A stretch of DNA of 64,000 nt from Methanococcoides methylutens MM1 (GCF_000970325.1 NZ_CP009518.1:124001-188000); one strand, 5' to 3'; shown: positions 1-8,782, counted from the first letter of the stretch. A program made the numbers and translations. The notes: a model not told the origin generated them from the sequence alone.

Positions 1-1
1 T

Positions 2-1201
2 GTACTTGCGAACATCGATCGTGCAATGACCCACGATATCACCGGACCACTTGCAATAGACGGTTTCTACGATATCATGCGTGACAAGGAAGAGAAAAAG
101 GTCTGGGACCCAAGCAAGATCGTGATCGTTTTTGATCATCAGGTCCCTGCAGATTCCCTCAATGCATCTGCAAACCACATCAAGCTCAGGCAATTCGCAA
201 AGGAGCAGGACATACTGAACTATGACGTTTATGAAGGTGTCTGCCACCAGGTCATGCCTGAGATGGGACACGTTCGTCCAGGTGACCTTATTGTGGGCTC
301 AGACTCCCACACATGTGCATATGGTTCCCTTGGTGCTTTCTCCACAGGTGTCGGATCAACTGACATGGCAGCGGTCTTCGCATCAGGAAAGCTATGGTTC
401 AAGGTGCCTGAGACCATCAGGTTCGAGGCCAATGGCAAGCTTCCAAAGAATGTCTATTCAAAGGATCTTATCCTTCACATGATCGGTGATGTCGGGGCAG
501 AGGGTGCCAGGTACATGGCAGCTGAGTATGCAGGTTCCACCATCGAGGGACTTCCGATCTCAGAACGTATGACAATTTCCAACATGGCTATCGAGATGGG
601 TGGAAAGGCAGGTATCATTGAGCCTGACAAGACCACAGAGGCATACCTCCAGGAGCGTATTCCTGACTACAAGCTTGACACATACTGGAAATCCGATGAG
701 GATGCAGAGTATGCAGAGTTCCATGACTATGATGTATCTGATCTTGAGCCACAGGTCGCATGTCCTCACAATGTCGACAACGTGAAGCCTGTAACCGAAG
801 TTGAGGGAACAAAGGTAGATCAGGTCTTCGTCGGTTCCTGTACCAACGGACGTTTCGAGGATATCAAGATCGTTGCCGAGATGATGGGCGATGAACCGGT
901 TGCAAAGGGTGTCCGCCTGCTTATCATTCCTGCATCAAGGACAGAATACATGAAGGTTCTGCGTGCAGGATATGTGGAGCAGTTCATGGATGCAGGTGCA
1001 ATTGTGGAGTCACCATGCTGTGGTCCATGTATGGGTGGATCTTTCGGTCTGCTCGGTGATGGTGAGGTAGGTCTTGCTACATCCAACCGTAACTTTAAGG
1101 GACGTGAAGGCAGTCCGGAATCATTCGTATATCTCAGTTCACCTGCAACAGCTGCAGCATCTGCACTGACAGGTGAGATCACTGATCCAAGAAAGATCTG
1201 A
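2..1201 (+). CDS. leuC: Aconitase-family dehydratase large subunit (isopropylmalate isomerase or homoaconitase), 5'-truncated
   Basis: The open frame enters from the left edge of the window, so the first few dozen residues are missing and 399 are visible. It is the large [4Fe-4S] subunit of the LeuC/HacA branch of the aconitase superfamily. Visible landmarks are the GSDSHT substrate-site motif, GSCTNGR, and the [10 protein letters not shown] segment that supplies two of the cluster cysteines; the GSCTNG cysteine is the third. Family members isomerise 2-isopropylmalate (leucine) or homocitrate-type acids (coenzyme B synthesis in methanogens). The large subunit alone does not separate these two roles, and the small subunit is not in the window. 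The gene ends in a hairpin terminator that includes its stop codon. Confidence 0.9.
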   Translation, partial: VLANIDRAMTHDITGPLAIDGFYDIMRDKEEKKVWDPSKIVIVFDHQVPADSLNASANHIKLRQFAKEQDILNYDVYEGVCHQVMPEMGHVRPGDLIVGSDSHTCAYGSLGAFSTGVGSTDMAAVFASGKLWFKVPETIRFEANGKLPKNVYSKDLILHMIGDVGAEGARYMAAEYAGSTIEGLPISERMTISNMAIEMGGKAGIIEPDKTTEAYLQERIPDYKLDTYWKSDEDAEYAEFHDYDVSDLEPQVACPHNVDNVKPVTEVEGTKVDQVFVGSCTNGRFEDIKIVAEMMGDEPVAKGVRLLIIPASRTEYMKVLRAGYVEQFMDAGAIVESPCCGPCMGGSFGLLGDGEVGLATSNRNFKGREGSPESFVYLSSPATAAASALTGEITDPRKI

Positions 1202-1227
1202 GAGTGTCTCTCAGTTCTCTTTTTTTT
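1199..1227 (+). terminator. Hairpin plus T-tract terminator of the leuC-type gene
   Basis: A 6-bp stem TGAGAG/CTCTCA with a TGT loop begins with the TGA stop codon itself. It is followed by eight Ts at 1220-1227. Confidence 0.7.
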
Positions 1228-1274
1228 ATGCGGTGACCAAAACAGATATATTTGAATATTGATTACTAAATCAA

Positions 1275-1335
1275 GACGTTGGATTATAAACCAACAAAGA
1301 TTCCGTCATATTTTGTAGGATTACAAGCCAACGTC
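1275..1335. repeat. Paired direct and inverted repeats in a convergent intergenic region
   Basis: Two copies of GGATTAYAARCCAAC lie at 1281-1295 and 1318-1332 (13 of 15 positions identical, 37 nt apart). They sit inside a perfect 8-bp inverted repeat, GACGTTGG at 1275-1282 and CCAACGTC at 1328-1335. The function is unknown. The site lies between two convergent gene ends, so a promoter role for either neighbour is unlikely. Confidence 0.5.
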
Positions 1336-1390
1336 ACATTACTTCTAATTCCTAACGGCATTATTTTCTTCAAAAAAAGAAGCTGGTCCG

Positions 1391-1795
1391 TTATTTCTGG
1401 AACAGCTGTTTTATTATATCCCTTGCACTGAGTATTCCTATAGGTCTATAGGAAGCACCCACGGTCTCTTCCGACATAACGATAAGTCTGTGCACTTTTT
1501 TTGCCGCCATCAGTTCTGCAGCATCATGAACGGTAGCTGAGGGATTGATCGTTTCGACTGAATCGGACATAATGTCTTCAACGGAAGCTATTTCCCAGTT
1601 TTTGTCCTTCATCTTGCGCAGGATATCCACATCAGATATAACGCCAAAGGTCTCTCCGTTATCCTCTATGGCCACTATGGCAGAAACGCTGTTGTCAGCC
1701 ATTGCCTTTGCTATTTCAACAGCATTTGATTCCATTGGTACTGTTACTACTCCCCTTGTCATAACGTCTTTGACCTGCATGTTTTCTGCTATCAA
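1391..1795 (-). CDS. Stand-alone CBS-pair protein
   Basis: A small protein made almost entirely of two CBS motifs forming one Bateman module. The first begins at the VKDVMTRG segment and ends at GVISDVDIL; the second begins at VEDIMSD and ends at GILSARDII. Such modules bind adenosyl nucleotides such as AMP, ATP or SAM and act as regulatory sensors; there is no catalytic domain. Start choice: the GGGAGG ribosome site at about 1803-1808 sits 7 nt before a TTG at 1795 but only 1 nt before an ATG at 1801, so the TTG is preferred. A TTG at 1819 would add eight residues but has no ribosome site. The partner protein is unknown; it is divergent from hisE. Confidence 0.8.
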   Translation of the reverse strand: MIAENMQVKDVMTRGVVTVPMESNAVEIAKAMADNSVSAIVAIEDNGETFGVISDVDILRKMKDKNWEIASVEDIMSDSVETINPSATVHDAAELMAAKKVHRLIVMSEETVGASYRPIGILSARDIIKQLFQK

Positions 1796-1883
1796 TTCCA
1801 TTCCTCCCTTTATCTCCAAAGTATTCAGTATTTGACGCGCGATACCTGCAGAATTTACTGCTACAGTATTTATTTGAAGAATT

Positions 1884-1980
1884 TGCTATAAATAGGCATC
1901 GGGTAATTGAAATCCTTTTTAAAGGAGTAGTACAATAGCTAAGTAATCCTAATCTCATGGCTTGTGAAATATTTCATGAG
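1884..1980 (+). promoter_or_regulatory. Promoter region of hisE with palindrome
   Basis: A TATA-like GCTATAAATAGG lies at 1884-1895. Downstream is a perfect 12-bp palindrome TGAAATATTTCA at 1965-1976, inside a looser CTCATG...CATGAG inverted repeat (1954-1959 and 1975-1980). A second TATA-like element lies near 1995. Operator function is inferred only from symmetry and position. Confidence 0.35.
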
Positions 1981-2022
1981 CACACTCACAATTAAAGTAT
2001 ATTTCACAATGGAGTTATCCCA

Positions 2023-2322
2023 ATGACTGATGCAGATATGTCTGTCCTGAACGAAGTGTTCGATGTTATAATGGATCGCAAGAACAACCCTGTAGAGGGC
2101 TCATACGTTTGTTCTCTTCTTGACCACAGGAAAGGTATCAATAAGATACTTGAAAAGGTCGGAGAGGAAGCCACGGAGACCATTCTGGCTGTCAAGGACA
2201 ATGATAAAGAAGAAATCATCTACGAGACCTCTGATCTTCTGTTCCACCTTCTTGTGATGCTGGCGGCAACAGGGGTAAGCCTTGAGGATATCTCAGAAGA
2301 AATGAAAAAAAGAAGGCATTAA
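2023..2322 (+). CDS. hisE: Phosphoribosyl-ATP pyrophosphatase
   Basis: A 99-residue, single-domain HisE that hydrolyses phosphoribosyl-ATP to phosphoribosyl-AMP and pyrophosphate, the second step of histidine synthesis. The all-alpha MazG-like fold is recognisable from the KVGEEATE metal-binding motif near residue 46 and the [11 protein letters not shown] helix near residue 67, which carries a second acidic set. The length is typical of free-standing HisE; the HisI domain is not fused. It is isolated from other his genes. It is flanked by two CBS-domain genes and its end lies only 7 bp from the convergent CBS regulator. Confidence 0.93.
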   Translation: MTDADMSVLNEVFDVIMDRKNNPVEGSYVCSLLDHRKGINKILEKVGEEATETILAVKDNDKEEIIYETSDLLFHLLVMLAATGVSLEDISEEMKKRRH

Positions 2323-2329
2323 GGTCATA

Positions 2330-3205
2330 TCAGTATATGACCAGTTCGTGCAATACATCTGTTTTTGATATCATTCCGGTTGGAACTCCTTCCAATGTGA
2401 CGATAAGCCTGCCGATGTTGTGATCATCGAACATTTTCACAGCATCGCTAAGGGATGCATTGCCGTCAATGGTGATGACGTTCTTTGTCATGATATCCTT
2501 TACTTTCAGGTTGATCTTGCCACTTGCAAGTGTTTCCCCGATATCCATGAAAGTTGCTATTCCCACGATCCTTCCATGCTCCTCTACGGGGGCACCATGG
2601 ACCTTATTTGTGATGAATACGCGTGCAGCTTCCTGAATCGTTGCGTTTGCATCTATAGAAACAGTGTCTTTCTTTATGTAATGCTTAATGGATTTCTTTG
2701 GCAGGGATACCATTTCGGTTATCTTGAAAAGTAACAGGTTCTCAGTGTCGTCACGTCCGACCACTTCTCCTCTTACTATCAGGCGGTTTACCGGTGTGGG
2801 TCCTACCTGTACAAGGTCTCCTCCGCTGAATTCCTTGATATTTCCAAGGACCTTCAGTCTGCCATTGCACATTTCGGGATGTCTGACCGTTGTAAAACTG
2901 ATCTCTGCAACAGTAGCTCCTTTGACAACGTCCTCATTTCTGTATAATGGAACTTCTGCTTCCTTTTCCATGCTCGTAACACTCAGTGCTTCATAAGCTG
3001 CACCTGTGGCTCTGTATCCGCCTTTCGGACCTGGCACACCTTCTACGAGCCCCAGCATTTTCAGGGATTGCATCTGGTTCCTTACGGTACCCGGGTTCCT
3101 GTCTATAAGCTCAGCGATCTCTTCGCCTTTTACTGCAGAATCCTTCTGACGCTGAAGGTTGATCAATTCGATAATTATCTCTTTTTGAATAGGTGTAAGT
3201 TCCAT
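2330..3205 (-). CDS. HTH-CBS transcriptional regulator
   Basis: The N-terminus (about residues 1-70) is a winged helix with the family-typical start ELTPIQKEIIIELI and a GGYRAT wing. A middle domain (about 75-165) of unknown fold follows, and then two CBS motifs (about 170-230 and 235-290, the second with VKDIMTKNVITI). The protein probably couples binding of an adenine nucleotide to DNA binding, as proposed for this archaeal family; the ligand and targets are unknown. The start is supported by GGTGATC just upstream of ATG 3205. A perfectly palindromic TATA region at 3244-3257 lies in its promoter and could be the site of autoregulation. Confidence 0.82.
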   Translation of the reverse strand: MELTPIQKEIIIELINLQRQKDSAVKGEEIAELIDRNPGTVRNQMQSLKMLGLVEGVPGPKGGYRATGAAYEALSVTSMEKEAEVPLYRNEDVVKGATVAEISFTTVRHPEMCNGRLKVLGNIKEFSGGDLVQVGPTPVNRLIVRGEVVGRDDTENLLLFKITEMVSLPKKSIKHYIKKDTVSIDANATIQEAARVFITNKVHGAPVEEHGRIVGIATFMDIGETLASGKINLKVKDIMTKNVITIDGNASLSDAVKMFDDHNIGRLIVTLEGVPTGMISKTDVLHELVIY

Positions 3206-3243
3206 GAGATCACCGTTTTCTTCTCATGAAATTAACTCAAAAG

Positions 3244-3257
3244 ATGTATATATACAT
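3244..3257 (-). promoter_or_regulatory. Palindromic TATA element
   Basis: ATGTATATATACAT is a perfect 14-bp palindrome about 45 bp before the start of the HTH-CBS regulator. It can serve as its TATA box and, by symmetry, as an operator. The operator role is inference. Confidence 0.4.
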
Positions 3258-3306
3258 GTTGTAGGATTTCAAATGGATGATAATGAAAAATCTCTCCCAA
3301 GGAACA

Positions 3307-3316
3307 AAAATATATA
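3307..3316 (+). promoter_or_regulatory. TATA box of the NOG1-like GTPase gene
   Basis: AAATATATAG lies about 45 nt before ATG 3356. The expected transcription start near 3336 lies downstream of the alternative GTG at 3323, which argues for the ATG as the true start. Confidence 0.45.
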
Positions 3317-3355
3317 GCTTATGTGAGTTTGAGCCTGATTATAAAGGTAAATATT

Positions 3356-4348
3356 ATGATATTTGAGAAGATCCACACTGTCCCGACTTCGGATGAACTT
3401 ATAGACAAAGCATTTCGGAGAGCTACGCGTGCAAAAGCAGGCAAGACTATAAGGGACAATGACAGTGCCATGAGGGCGCATGAATCAATGGTCATGACCT
3501 CGGGTAACATCCTGTCAGACAATCTTTCCAACATTGTCAGGCGTTTCCCGAACTTTGATGACCTTCCTGATTTCTATTATGAGCTTACTGACATAGTTGT
3601 TGGTGTTGATGATCTTCGTCAGGCCCTTGGCGGGGTCGACTGGGCAAGCCAAAAGCTCCATGAGATCTCCAGGGAATATGTTGGAAAGATCCGTAAGAGC
3701 AGGGACCCCGTCGCAACAAGAAAAGAGGCATTCGGACGTATGGCTTCTGTAATGTCAACTGTAAGCAAACATCTTGTTTTCCTCAACGATGCCCGCAATC
3801 TTTTAAGAAAACTTCCGGATGTACGTGATGAACCTACCATTGTAGTGGCAGGTTACCCCAATGTCGGGAAATCCAGTTTTGTTTCAATAGTAACCGGTGC
3901 AAGACCGGAAGTTGCATCCTATCCTTTCACCACCAAAGGTGTCCTTATCGGTCACTTTATGAGAGGATATGACCGCTATCAGGTGCTTGATACTCCGGGT
4001 CTTCTGGACAGGCCTATGTCCGAGCGCAACGATGTGGAAAGGCAGGCAATTACTGCGATCAAGTATCTGGATGCTGTTATGCTCTTCATTCTTGATGCAA
4101 GTGAGACCTGTGGTTATGAGATCGAAGAGCAGAAGCGTCTGCTCGATGAAGTTGTCCAGAACTTTGACCTTCCAGTCTATGTCGTGGCAAACAAGGCAGA
4201 CCATGAAAGGTTCGAGATGCCGGATTTCGTAGATGTTAGAATGTCCACGGCAACCGGCGAGAACATTGATTCTATTGTAGACAAGCTTGTCGAAATGATC
4301 GACGAGAACAGAAAAGAAAAAGATGAGGATCAGTCTATCTTTGACTGA
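3356..4348 (+). CDS. NOG1-like GTP-binding protein
   Basis: A 330-residue Obg/HflX-superfamily GTPase of the archaeal NOG1 type, implicated by homology in large ribosomal subunit assembly. An N-terminal helical domain (about 1-160) opens with MIFEKIHTVPT. The G domain has GYPNVGKSS (166-174, P-loop), DTPG (212-215) and NKAD (279-282). The start is ATG 3356, preceded by AAGGT, rather than the upstream GTG 3323. The C-terminal extensions of eukaryotic NOG1 are absent, as usual in archaea. Its stop codon directly abuts the end of the convergent aminotransferase gene with no spacer. Confidence 0.9.
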   Translation: MIFEKIHTVPTSDELIDKAFRRATRAKAGKTIRDNDSAMRAHESMVMTSGNILSDNLSNIVRRFPNFDDLPDFYYELTDIVVGVDDLRQALGGVDWASQKLHEISREYVGKIRKSRDPVATRKEAFGRMASVMSTVSKHLVFLNDARNLLRKLPDVRDEPTIVVAGYPNVGKSSFVSIVTGARPEVASYPFTTKGVLIGHFMRGYDRYQVLDTPGLLDRPMSERNDVERQAITAIKYLDAVMLFILDASETCGYEIEEQKRLLDEVVQNFDLPVYVVANKADHERFEMPDFVDVRMSTATGENIDSIVDKLVEMIDENRKEKDEDQSIFD

Positions 4349-5461
4349 TCAAAGTACTTTTTTCATGATTTCAAGTGCCCTGTTGATATCCTCCATGGAT
4401 GTGGCATAAGAGATCCTTATGTAGCCGTCACCGTTCTGTCCAAAGGCGGTTCCCGGAACAACAACTACTCCGTTGGATATCAGTTTTGTAGCAACTTCCA
4501 CGCTGTTCTCAACCTTCGGGAACATGTAGAATGCACCCTTTGGAGCTTCACATTCCATGCCAAGTTCATTGACACCTTTTACAAGCACGTCCCGACGCCT
4601 CTTGAACTCATCCCGCATCTCGAACACGGAATCCTGTGGTCCGGTGATGGCTGCAAGTGCTGCCTTTTGTGCAATTGAGTTGGCACATGCCTGCACGTAC
4701 TGGTGAACTTTAAGCATCTGCTCAGTGTATTCCTTGTTGGCTGCAGTATAGCCCACACGCCATCCGGTCATGGAGTAGGTCTTGGAAACTGCATTGATGG
4801 TGATTACATTGTCAGTGAACTGAGCAGGGCTGACGTGTTCTCCTTCATAGATGAAGTACTCATAGACCTCGTCAGAAATGAGAGTAACATTGTGGTCATC
4901 TGCAATGTCTGCATAGGCCTTCATGTCGGCCTTTGAAAGTACTCCGCCTGTAGGGTTGCATGGGGAGTTTACGATGATGGCCTTCGTTTTTGGTGTGATC
5001 CTCTCAAGAACGTACTCCGGTCTCATGGTCAGGTCTTCGCCCAGTGGGACTCCGACAACTTTTCCTCCCATGAATCCGGTCAGTGCATTGTAGGATACGA
5101 ATCCGGGGTCTGAGATCATAACTTCATCTCCCGGGTTGACAAGTGCTGCGAGTGCAATCTCGAGTGCTTCGGATGCTCCGGATGTGACAATGATGCCGTC
5201 CGGGCTGACCTCAAAATTATTGTCCTGCCTGAACTTGTTGCTTAATGCTTCCCTGAGCTCTGCGATACCTGAGCCATAGGTATATCCTGTAAAACCTTCA
5301 TTAATGGCATCGATGGCTGCCTGTCTTATGTGTGCAGGGGTGTCAAAATCAGGTTGTCCAAGACCCAGGTTGATGGCATCTGAACCTGCGGCTTCGAACA
5401 TCTTCCTGATGCCTGATATGTCCACATCGCGGACCCTTTGTGCAAACTCTTTGCCACTCAT
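4349..5461 (-). CDS. aspC: Class I/II PLP-dependent aminotransferase (aspartate aminotransferase-like)
   Basis: A 370-residue fold-type I aminotransferase. The Schiff-base lysine is Lys227 in AVSKTYSMTGWRVGY. NSPCNPTGG (165-173) and DEVYEYF (198-204) are the cofactor and substrate signatures of the aspartate/aromatic aminotransferase Igamma group. Likely reactions are transamination of aspartate, alanine or aromatic amino acids; substrate specificity cannot be read from sequence. It follows the hexuloisomerase gene by 12 nt on the same strand, suggesting co-transcription. Confidence 0.88.
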   Translation of the reverse strand: MSGKEFAQRVRDVDISGIRKMFEAAGSDAINLGLGQPDFDTPAHIRQAAIDAINEGFTGYTYGSGIAELREALSNKFRQDNNFEVSPDGIIVTSGASEALEIALAALVNPGDEVMISDPGFVSYNALTGFMGGKVVGVPLGEDLTMRPEYVLERITPKTKAIIVNSPCNPTGGVLSKADMKAYADIADDHNVTLISDEVYEYFIYEGEHVSPAQFTDNVITINAVSKTYSMTGWRVGYTAANKEYTEQMLKVHQYVQACANSIAQKAALAAITGPQDSVFEMRDEFKRRRDVLVKGVNELGMECEAPKGAFYMFPKVENSVEVATKLISNGVVVVPGTAFGQNGDGYIRISYATSMEDINRALEIMKKVL

Positions 5462-5473
5462 GGTAAGCCCTCT

Positions 5474-6085
5474 TTACTCAAGCTTGGCGTGGCGTGATTT
5501 CAGGTCGTCCTCGGAAGCTCCGGTAATTGAGATAAGTTCTGCAACCACAGCGTCCAGGAAAACAAGTGATGAGATCTCAAAGGATGTTCCCAGTGGCGTG
5601 AGGTGTGAGTATTCCCCGCGCATGTGTCTCTCAAGATAGCCGCCGATATCATTCTTTGTTCTTCCCTTGATCTCCATGATGGTATCGGAAAGATGACCGA
5701 GTGTTGAGTCCTTATCTGATGTTACTGTAACAAGTGTTGCACCGATCTCTTTTGTGATCCTGCCAAGGTCTGAGATTGATCTTGTCTCTCCTGATCCTGA
5801 TATTGCAACTACCAGATCTCCTTTGCGGACTGCAGGGGTGGTTGATTCTCCCACTACATAGGATCTCAGGCCAAGGTGCATCAGGCGCATTGCAAATGCT
5901 TTTCCCACAAGGCCGGAGCGACCAGCACCCATGACAAAGATACTGTCGGCTTCCATGATGTTCATTAGCATCTGTCTGATGTTCTCTTTGTCAAGACTCT
6001 TGGCAACACCGTCGAGATGATGTGCCATGAGTTCAATGGATGAGATCAAATGTTCGCACTCTGTTGAAGATATTATATCTTTCAT
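5474..6085 (-). CDS. hxlB: 6-phospho-3-hexuloisomerase
   Basis: A 203-residue SIS-domain sugar isomerase. The phosphosugar site is seen in VMGAGRSGLVGKAFAMRL (about 51-68) and AISGSGETRS (about 94-103). With hexulose-6-phosphate synthase it interconverts fructose-6-phosphate and ribulose-5-phosphate. In methanogens, which lack a full pentose phosphate pathway, this works in the pentose-making direction. The start is ATG 6085, though the spacing of the upstream AGGAGG to this ATG is longer than usual. It is first in a likely two-gene unit with the aminotransferase. Confidence 0.88.
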   Translation of the reverse strand: MKDIISSTECEHLISSIELMAHHLDGVAKSLDKENIRQMLMNIMEADSIFVMGAGRSGLVGKAFAMRLMHLGLRSYVVGESTTPAVRKGDLVVAISGSGETRSISDLGRITKEIGATLVTVTSDKDSTLGHLSDTIMEIKGRTKNDIGGYLERHMRGEYSHLTPLGTSFEISSLVFLDAVVAELISITGASEDDLKSRHAKLE

Positions 6086-6131
6086 AAATTGTATTCCTCC
6101 TGCATTTCAAGGGCAAGTACCAGCGCTTACC

Positions 6132-6617
6132 TTACTCTTTGTATATAACCTCTTTTATGTCCCACCCTTCTATCTTCCTGAATTCGTCTGATAGTTTGGA
6201 TATATCGGAATCATCTCCGTTCCAGTAGATATCAAGGATGACGTCATCTGTTTTTAGTTCCTTGATGATGTTCTCCGCCAGATGGAACAATGCTTTGTTG
6301 TTATGGAATGGGACATTGAACATGGCACGGTATCCGTTATCTGCCTTCGCGTATGATACCAGTACGTAGCCATTGCTCTCATAATTGGTGATCGAGTCAA
6401 AATCACAGACTAGCTCGATCTCGTAAACAGCTGATTTTTCAACTTTTGAAATTGCAATAAGGGTCTGACCTACTACCAGGTCAGGGGTCTGGCGTCCAAA
6501 CCAGACCGAGATCTTCCCATAAGTGCAGACAACGTCCACATTGTCACTTCCGATCTCACAGGATGAAAGTGAGTGTAATGTAGTGCCGGGTCTGGCCCTG
6601 TCTTCAAGATTTTCCAT
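6132..6617 (-). CDS. Conserved hypothetical protein of the GTPase operon
   Basis: A 161-residue protein that I do not recognise. It is soluble, with no signal peptide, membrane segment or metal-binding cysteine cluster. The predicted pattern is mostly beta strands in residues 20-115 (VDVVCTYGKISVWF, AVYEIELVCDF, GYVLVSYAKA) followed by an acidic helical C-terminus. It lies 15 nt downstream of the DUF2073 gene on the same strand and so probably belongs to the Era-like GTPase operon. The position is a link by context only. Confidence 0.7.
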   Translation of the reverse strand: MENLEDRARPGTTLHSLSSCEIGSDNVDVVCTYGKISVWFGRQTPDLVVGQTLIAISKVEKSAVYEIELVCDFDSITNYESNGYVLVSYAKADNGYRAMFNVPFHNNKALFHLAENIIKELKTDDVILDIYWNGDDSDISKLSDEFRKIEGWDIKEVIYKE

Positions 6618-6632
6618 TAATGTACCACACGC

Positions 6633-7001
6633 TTATTTATTTGAAACAAGTGCGCTGATCATGTCTCGATCCTTTTTAAGCGTCTTTAGCTTGTTTGCAG
6701 GACCAATTACAGTAAGACGGGTACGTACCGGACTTTTCTTGAACAGTTTCCCGAGGAATGAGCCGTCTGTCTGTGAAGGGTAACTTTCCATCTCAATGCC
6801 TGCAAAGTCATCAGGCTGGATCTGTGTCATGGTCATTTCGATAAGGGTTGCTTCTTCTTCAGGAGTTAGCCCTTTCTCAAGAACAAGGATCTTGCCACTT
6901 TTTACTTCATCAATAATGAATCTGATCTTCTCAACAGGAGGCATCTTTGCAAGCCTATCCTCTGAGACAAGGTCCATTTGAATACCCTGCATCGCAATCA
7001 C
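6633..7001 (-). CDS. DUF2073 family protein
   Basis: A 122-residue protein of the archaeal DUF2073 family, recognised by the opening IQMDLVSEDRL and the GKILVLEKGLTPEEEATLIE segment near residues 36-56. Function unknown; the family is characteristically encoded next to an Era-like GTPase, as here. The chosen start is GTG 7001, which overlaps the GTPase stop in a GTGA and has GAGGT 4 nt upstream; an ATG at 6992 is the alternative. The overlap indicates translational coupling with the GTPase. Confidence 0.82.
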   Translation of the reverse strand: MIAMQGIQMDLVSEDRLAKMPPVEKIRFIIDEVKSGKILVLEKGLTPEEEATLIEMTMTQIQPDDFAGIEMESYPSQTDGSFLGKLFKKSPVRTRLTVIGPANKLKTLKKDRDMISALVSNK

Positions 7002-7633
7002 CCAAACCTCTTGGCTATCTCATCATAGAAAGTGTCTATGTTCTTTCCTTCCAGGGCGGATATTGCTACCATTGGGTGCTGTGGGAATGCATCCCTTATT
7101 GTGGAAGGGGATGATTCGGGGAGGTCTACCTTGTTGGCGACGATCAGTAATGGCAGGCTTCTTGCTTCCATATTTCCTATGACGGTTACATTGACCTGTG
7201 TGTATGGGTCTTCTGTAGCGTCCATCACAAGGATAACGCCGTCCAGGTTCTCCAGCCATTTCACAGCTTCAATTACCCCTTCGGTAGCTTCCTTTGCTCT
7301 CCTCTTGGACTCAGCTTCGTCCATGCCCAGTTCCATGAATTCATGGAAGTCGATCTTTGTTGCAAGTCCCGGTGTGTCGATGATGTCCAGGCTGATGGAG
7401 CCGCCGTTGGACTTTATTGTCACTCCTTCCCTGCGCCTTGCGCGGCGTGTCTCGTGAGCAATGTGTGAAACAGAGCCCATTGCATCGCCTGTCCAGTCCC
7501 TTAATATCCTGTTCGCAAGTGTTGTCTTGCCGGCATTAGGAGGACCGTAGATTCCTATCCTGGCATTCTTTTTGTTGAACAGCTTTTTGAAGAAGTCTGA
7601 AAAATTTTTCCTAAAAGATCGTATTACGCCCAT
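6998..7633 (-). CDS. Era-like small GTPase
   Basis: A 211-residue TRAFAC-class GTPase of the archaeal Era-like type. Motifs: GPPNAGKTT (30-38, P-loop), DTPG of switch II, and NKVD near residue 180. A basic N-terminal stretch (SFRKNFSDFFKKLFNKK) precedes the G domain, and no KH domain follows, so it is not a true bacterial Era. RNA or ribosome binding is a guess from the basic tail. ATG 7633 is preferred because GAGGG lies 5 nt upstream; an in-frame start 30 nt earlier lacks this. It heads an operon with DUF2073 and the gene at 6132-6617. Confidence 0.86.
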   Translation of the reverse strand: MGVIRSFRKNFSDFFKKLFNKKNARIGIYGPPNAGKTTLANRILRDWTGDAMGSVSHIAHETRRARRREGVTIKSNGGSISLDIIDTPGLATKIDFHEFMELGMDEAESKRRAKEATEGVIEAVKWLENLDGVILVMDATEDPYTQVNVTVIGNMEARSLPLLIVANKVDLPESSPSTIRDAFPQHPMVAISALEGKNIDTFYDEIAKRFG

Positions 7634-7756
7634 TAAATCCCTCTGAATAAGAATGTGACTCAAATCAAATATATGATGTTTTGATATTACTTATACCTTA
7701 TAAACAATCGCCTGGATTACAGTCGGTTAGGTTATTTTTGCCTATTCTCTATATTA

Positions 7757-8782
7757 TTATTTGTTCTGGGCCATTGCCATTGAAAGGTTGATCGCAAATT
7801 CTGCAATATTCGCTCCGTATTCTCCTATCCTGTCGATACTGTCTGCCACGGTGCCCAGGGCCACAATGGCTTCCGGGGAGTTGAGGTCAAGAAGTGATGC
7901 GTTCAGCTCATTGATCCTTGTTTTCGTACCATCTACCTTTTCGATCACCTGATTGGCAAGATCGGTGTTCTGGTTGTACAATGCATCGATGGCATCTTCT
8001 ACCATGGCACTTGAGGTTGTACAGGAACTTTCGATAAGTTCCATGGTATCTTCCGGAATTGGTGTGTCAAGGGTGGCTGCGGTCTTTGCTATCTTGAGCG
8101 CGTGGTCTGCGATACGTTCCAGTGAACTTGCAGAAAGCCGCAGGTCATGGTACTCGTCTATTGTGGTCTCGGATGTGTCCGGAAGGCGGCTTCCCCGCAG
8201 TACAGTCCTGAACTGTTTTGAAATGAGCAGGTAAAGCCTGTCCACTTCATCATCACGTTCGATGACGTCAAGTGCAAGGTCAAGGTCATGGTCTTTCAGT
8301 GCCTGCATTGCATCATTTAACATTGAGTTTGCGATAAGGAACATCCTTCTGACACTTTTCTTGATCGAAACTTCACTGGGGTTCAACAGGTCCTGAATCA
8401 GCACGGAGTTTGCGGTCTCTTCGATTATTTCCGGACCGATGAGCTTGTGGCAGAGACTCCTTATTATCTTCTTCTGGTCAACCTGTATTCGGCTGGCACG
8501 CAGCTCGATCATATCGGATCCTGATATGTAGGCTGCGATCAGGAGTCTTACAAGGTCATCTCCAACACACCCGTTCACATCAATTATGTTCTTCTTTTTT
8601 TGGGTCCGTGAAGTCCCTTCGGCTGCAATGTTGAGGGTCCCGTCCTGCTGTGGTTGGAGCGTTACCTGTGAACCGGTTGTGATTCCGGCACGTTCCGCCC
8701 ACCTTTTTGGCAGGGATACGATGTACGTGGAACCGCCGGTCTGCTGTATTTTTCTAGTTTCGATAAAAACCACCTGTCTCAA
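7757..8782 (-). CDS. phoU: PhoU-like regulator with N-terminal AbrB-type DNA-binding domain
   Basis: A 341-residue archaeal phosphate-uptake-regulator protein. Residues 10-52 form a SpoVT/AbrB swapped-hairpin domain (RKIQQTGGSTYIVSLPKRWA). Two PhoU three-helix repeats follow (about 125-220 and 225-335), with acidic EhhRhxDEVDR and SLERIADHALKIA metal-binding segments. It probably regulates phosphate transport genes, but no pst genes are nearby. There is no ATG near the start: TTG 8782 or GTG 8773 are the candidates and neither has a strong ribosome site. Confidence 0.86.
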   Translation of the reverse strand: MRQVVFIETRKIQQTGGSTYIVSLPKRWAERAGITTGSQVTLQPQQDGTLNIAAEGTSRTQKKKNIIDVNGCVGDDLVRLLIAAYISGSDMIELRASRIQVDQKKIIRSLCHKLIGPEIIEETANSVLIQDLLNPSEVSIKKSVRRMFLIANSMLNDAMQALKDHDLDLALDVIERDDEVDRLYLLISKQFRTVLRGSRLPDTSETTIDEYHDLRLSASSLERIADHALKIAKTAATLDTPIPEDTMELIESSCTTSSAMVEDAIDALYNQNTDLANQVIEKVDGTKTRINELNASLLDLNSPEAIVALGTVADSIDRIGEYGANIAEFAINLSMAMAQNK

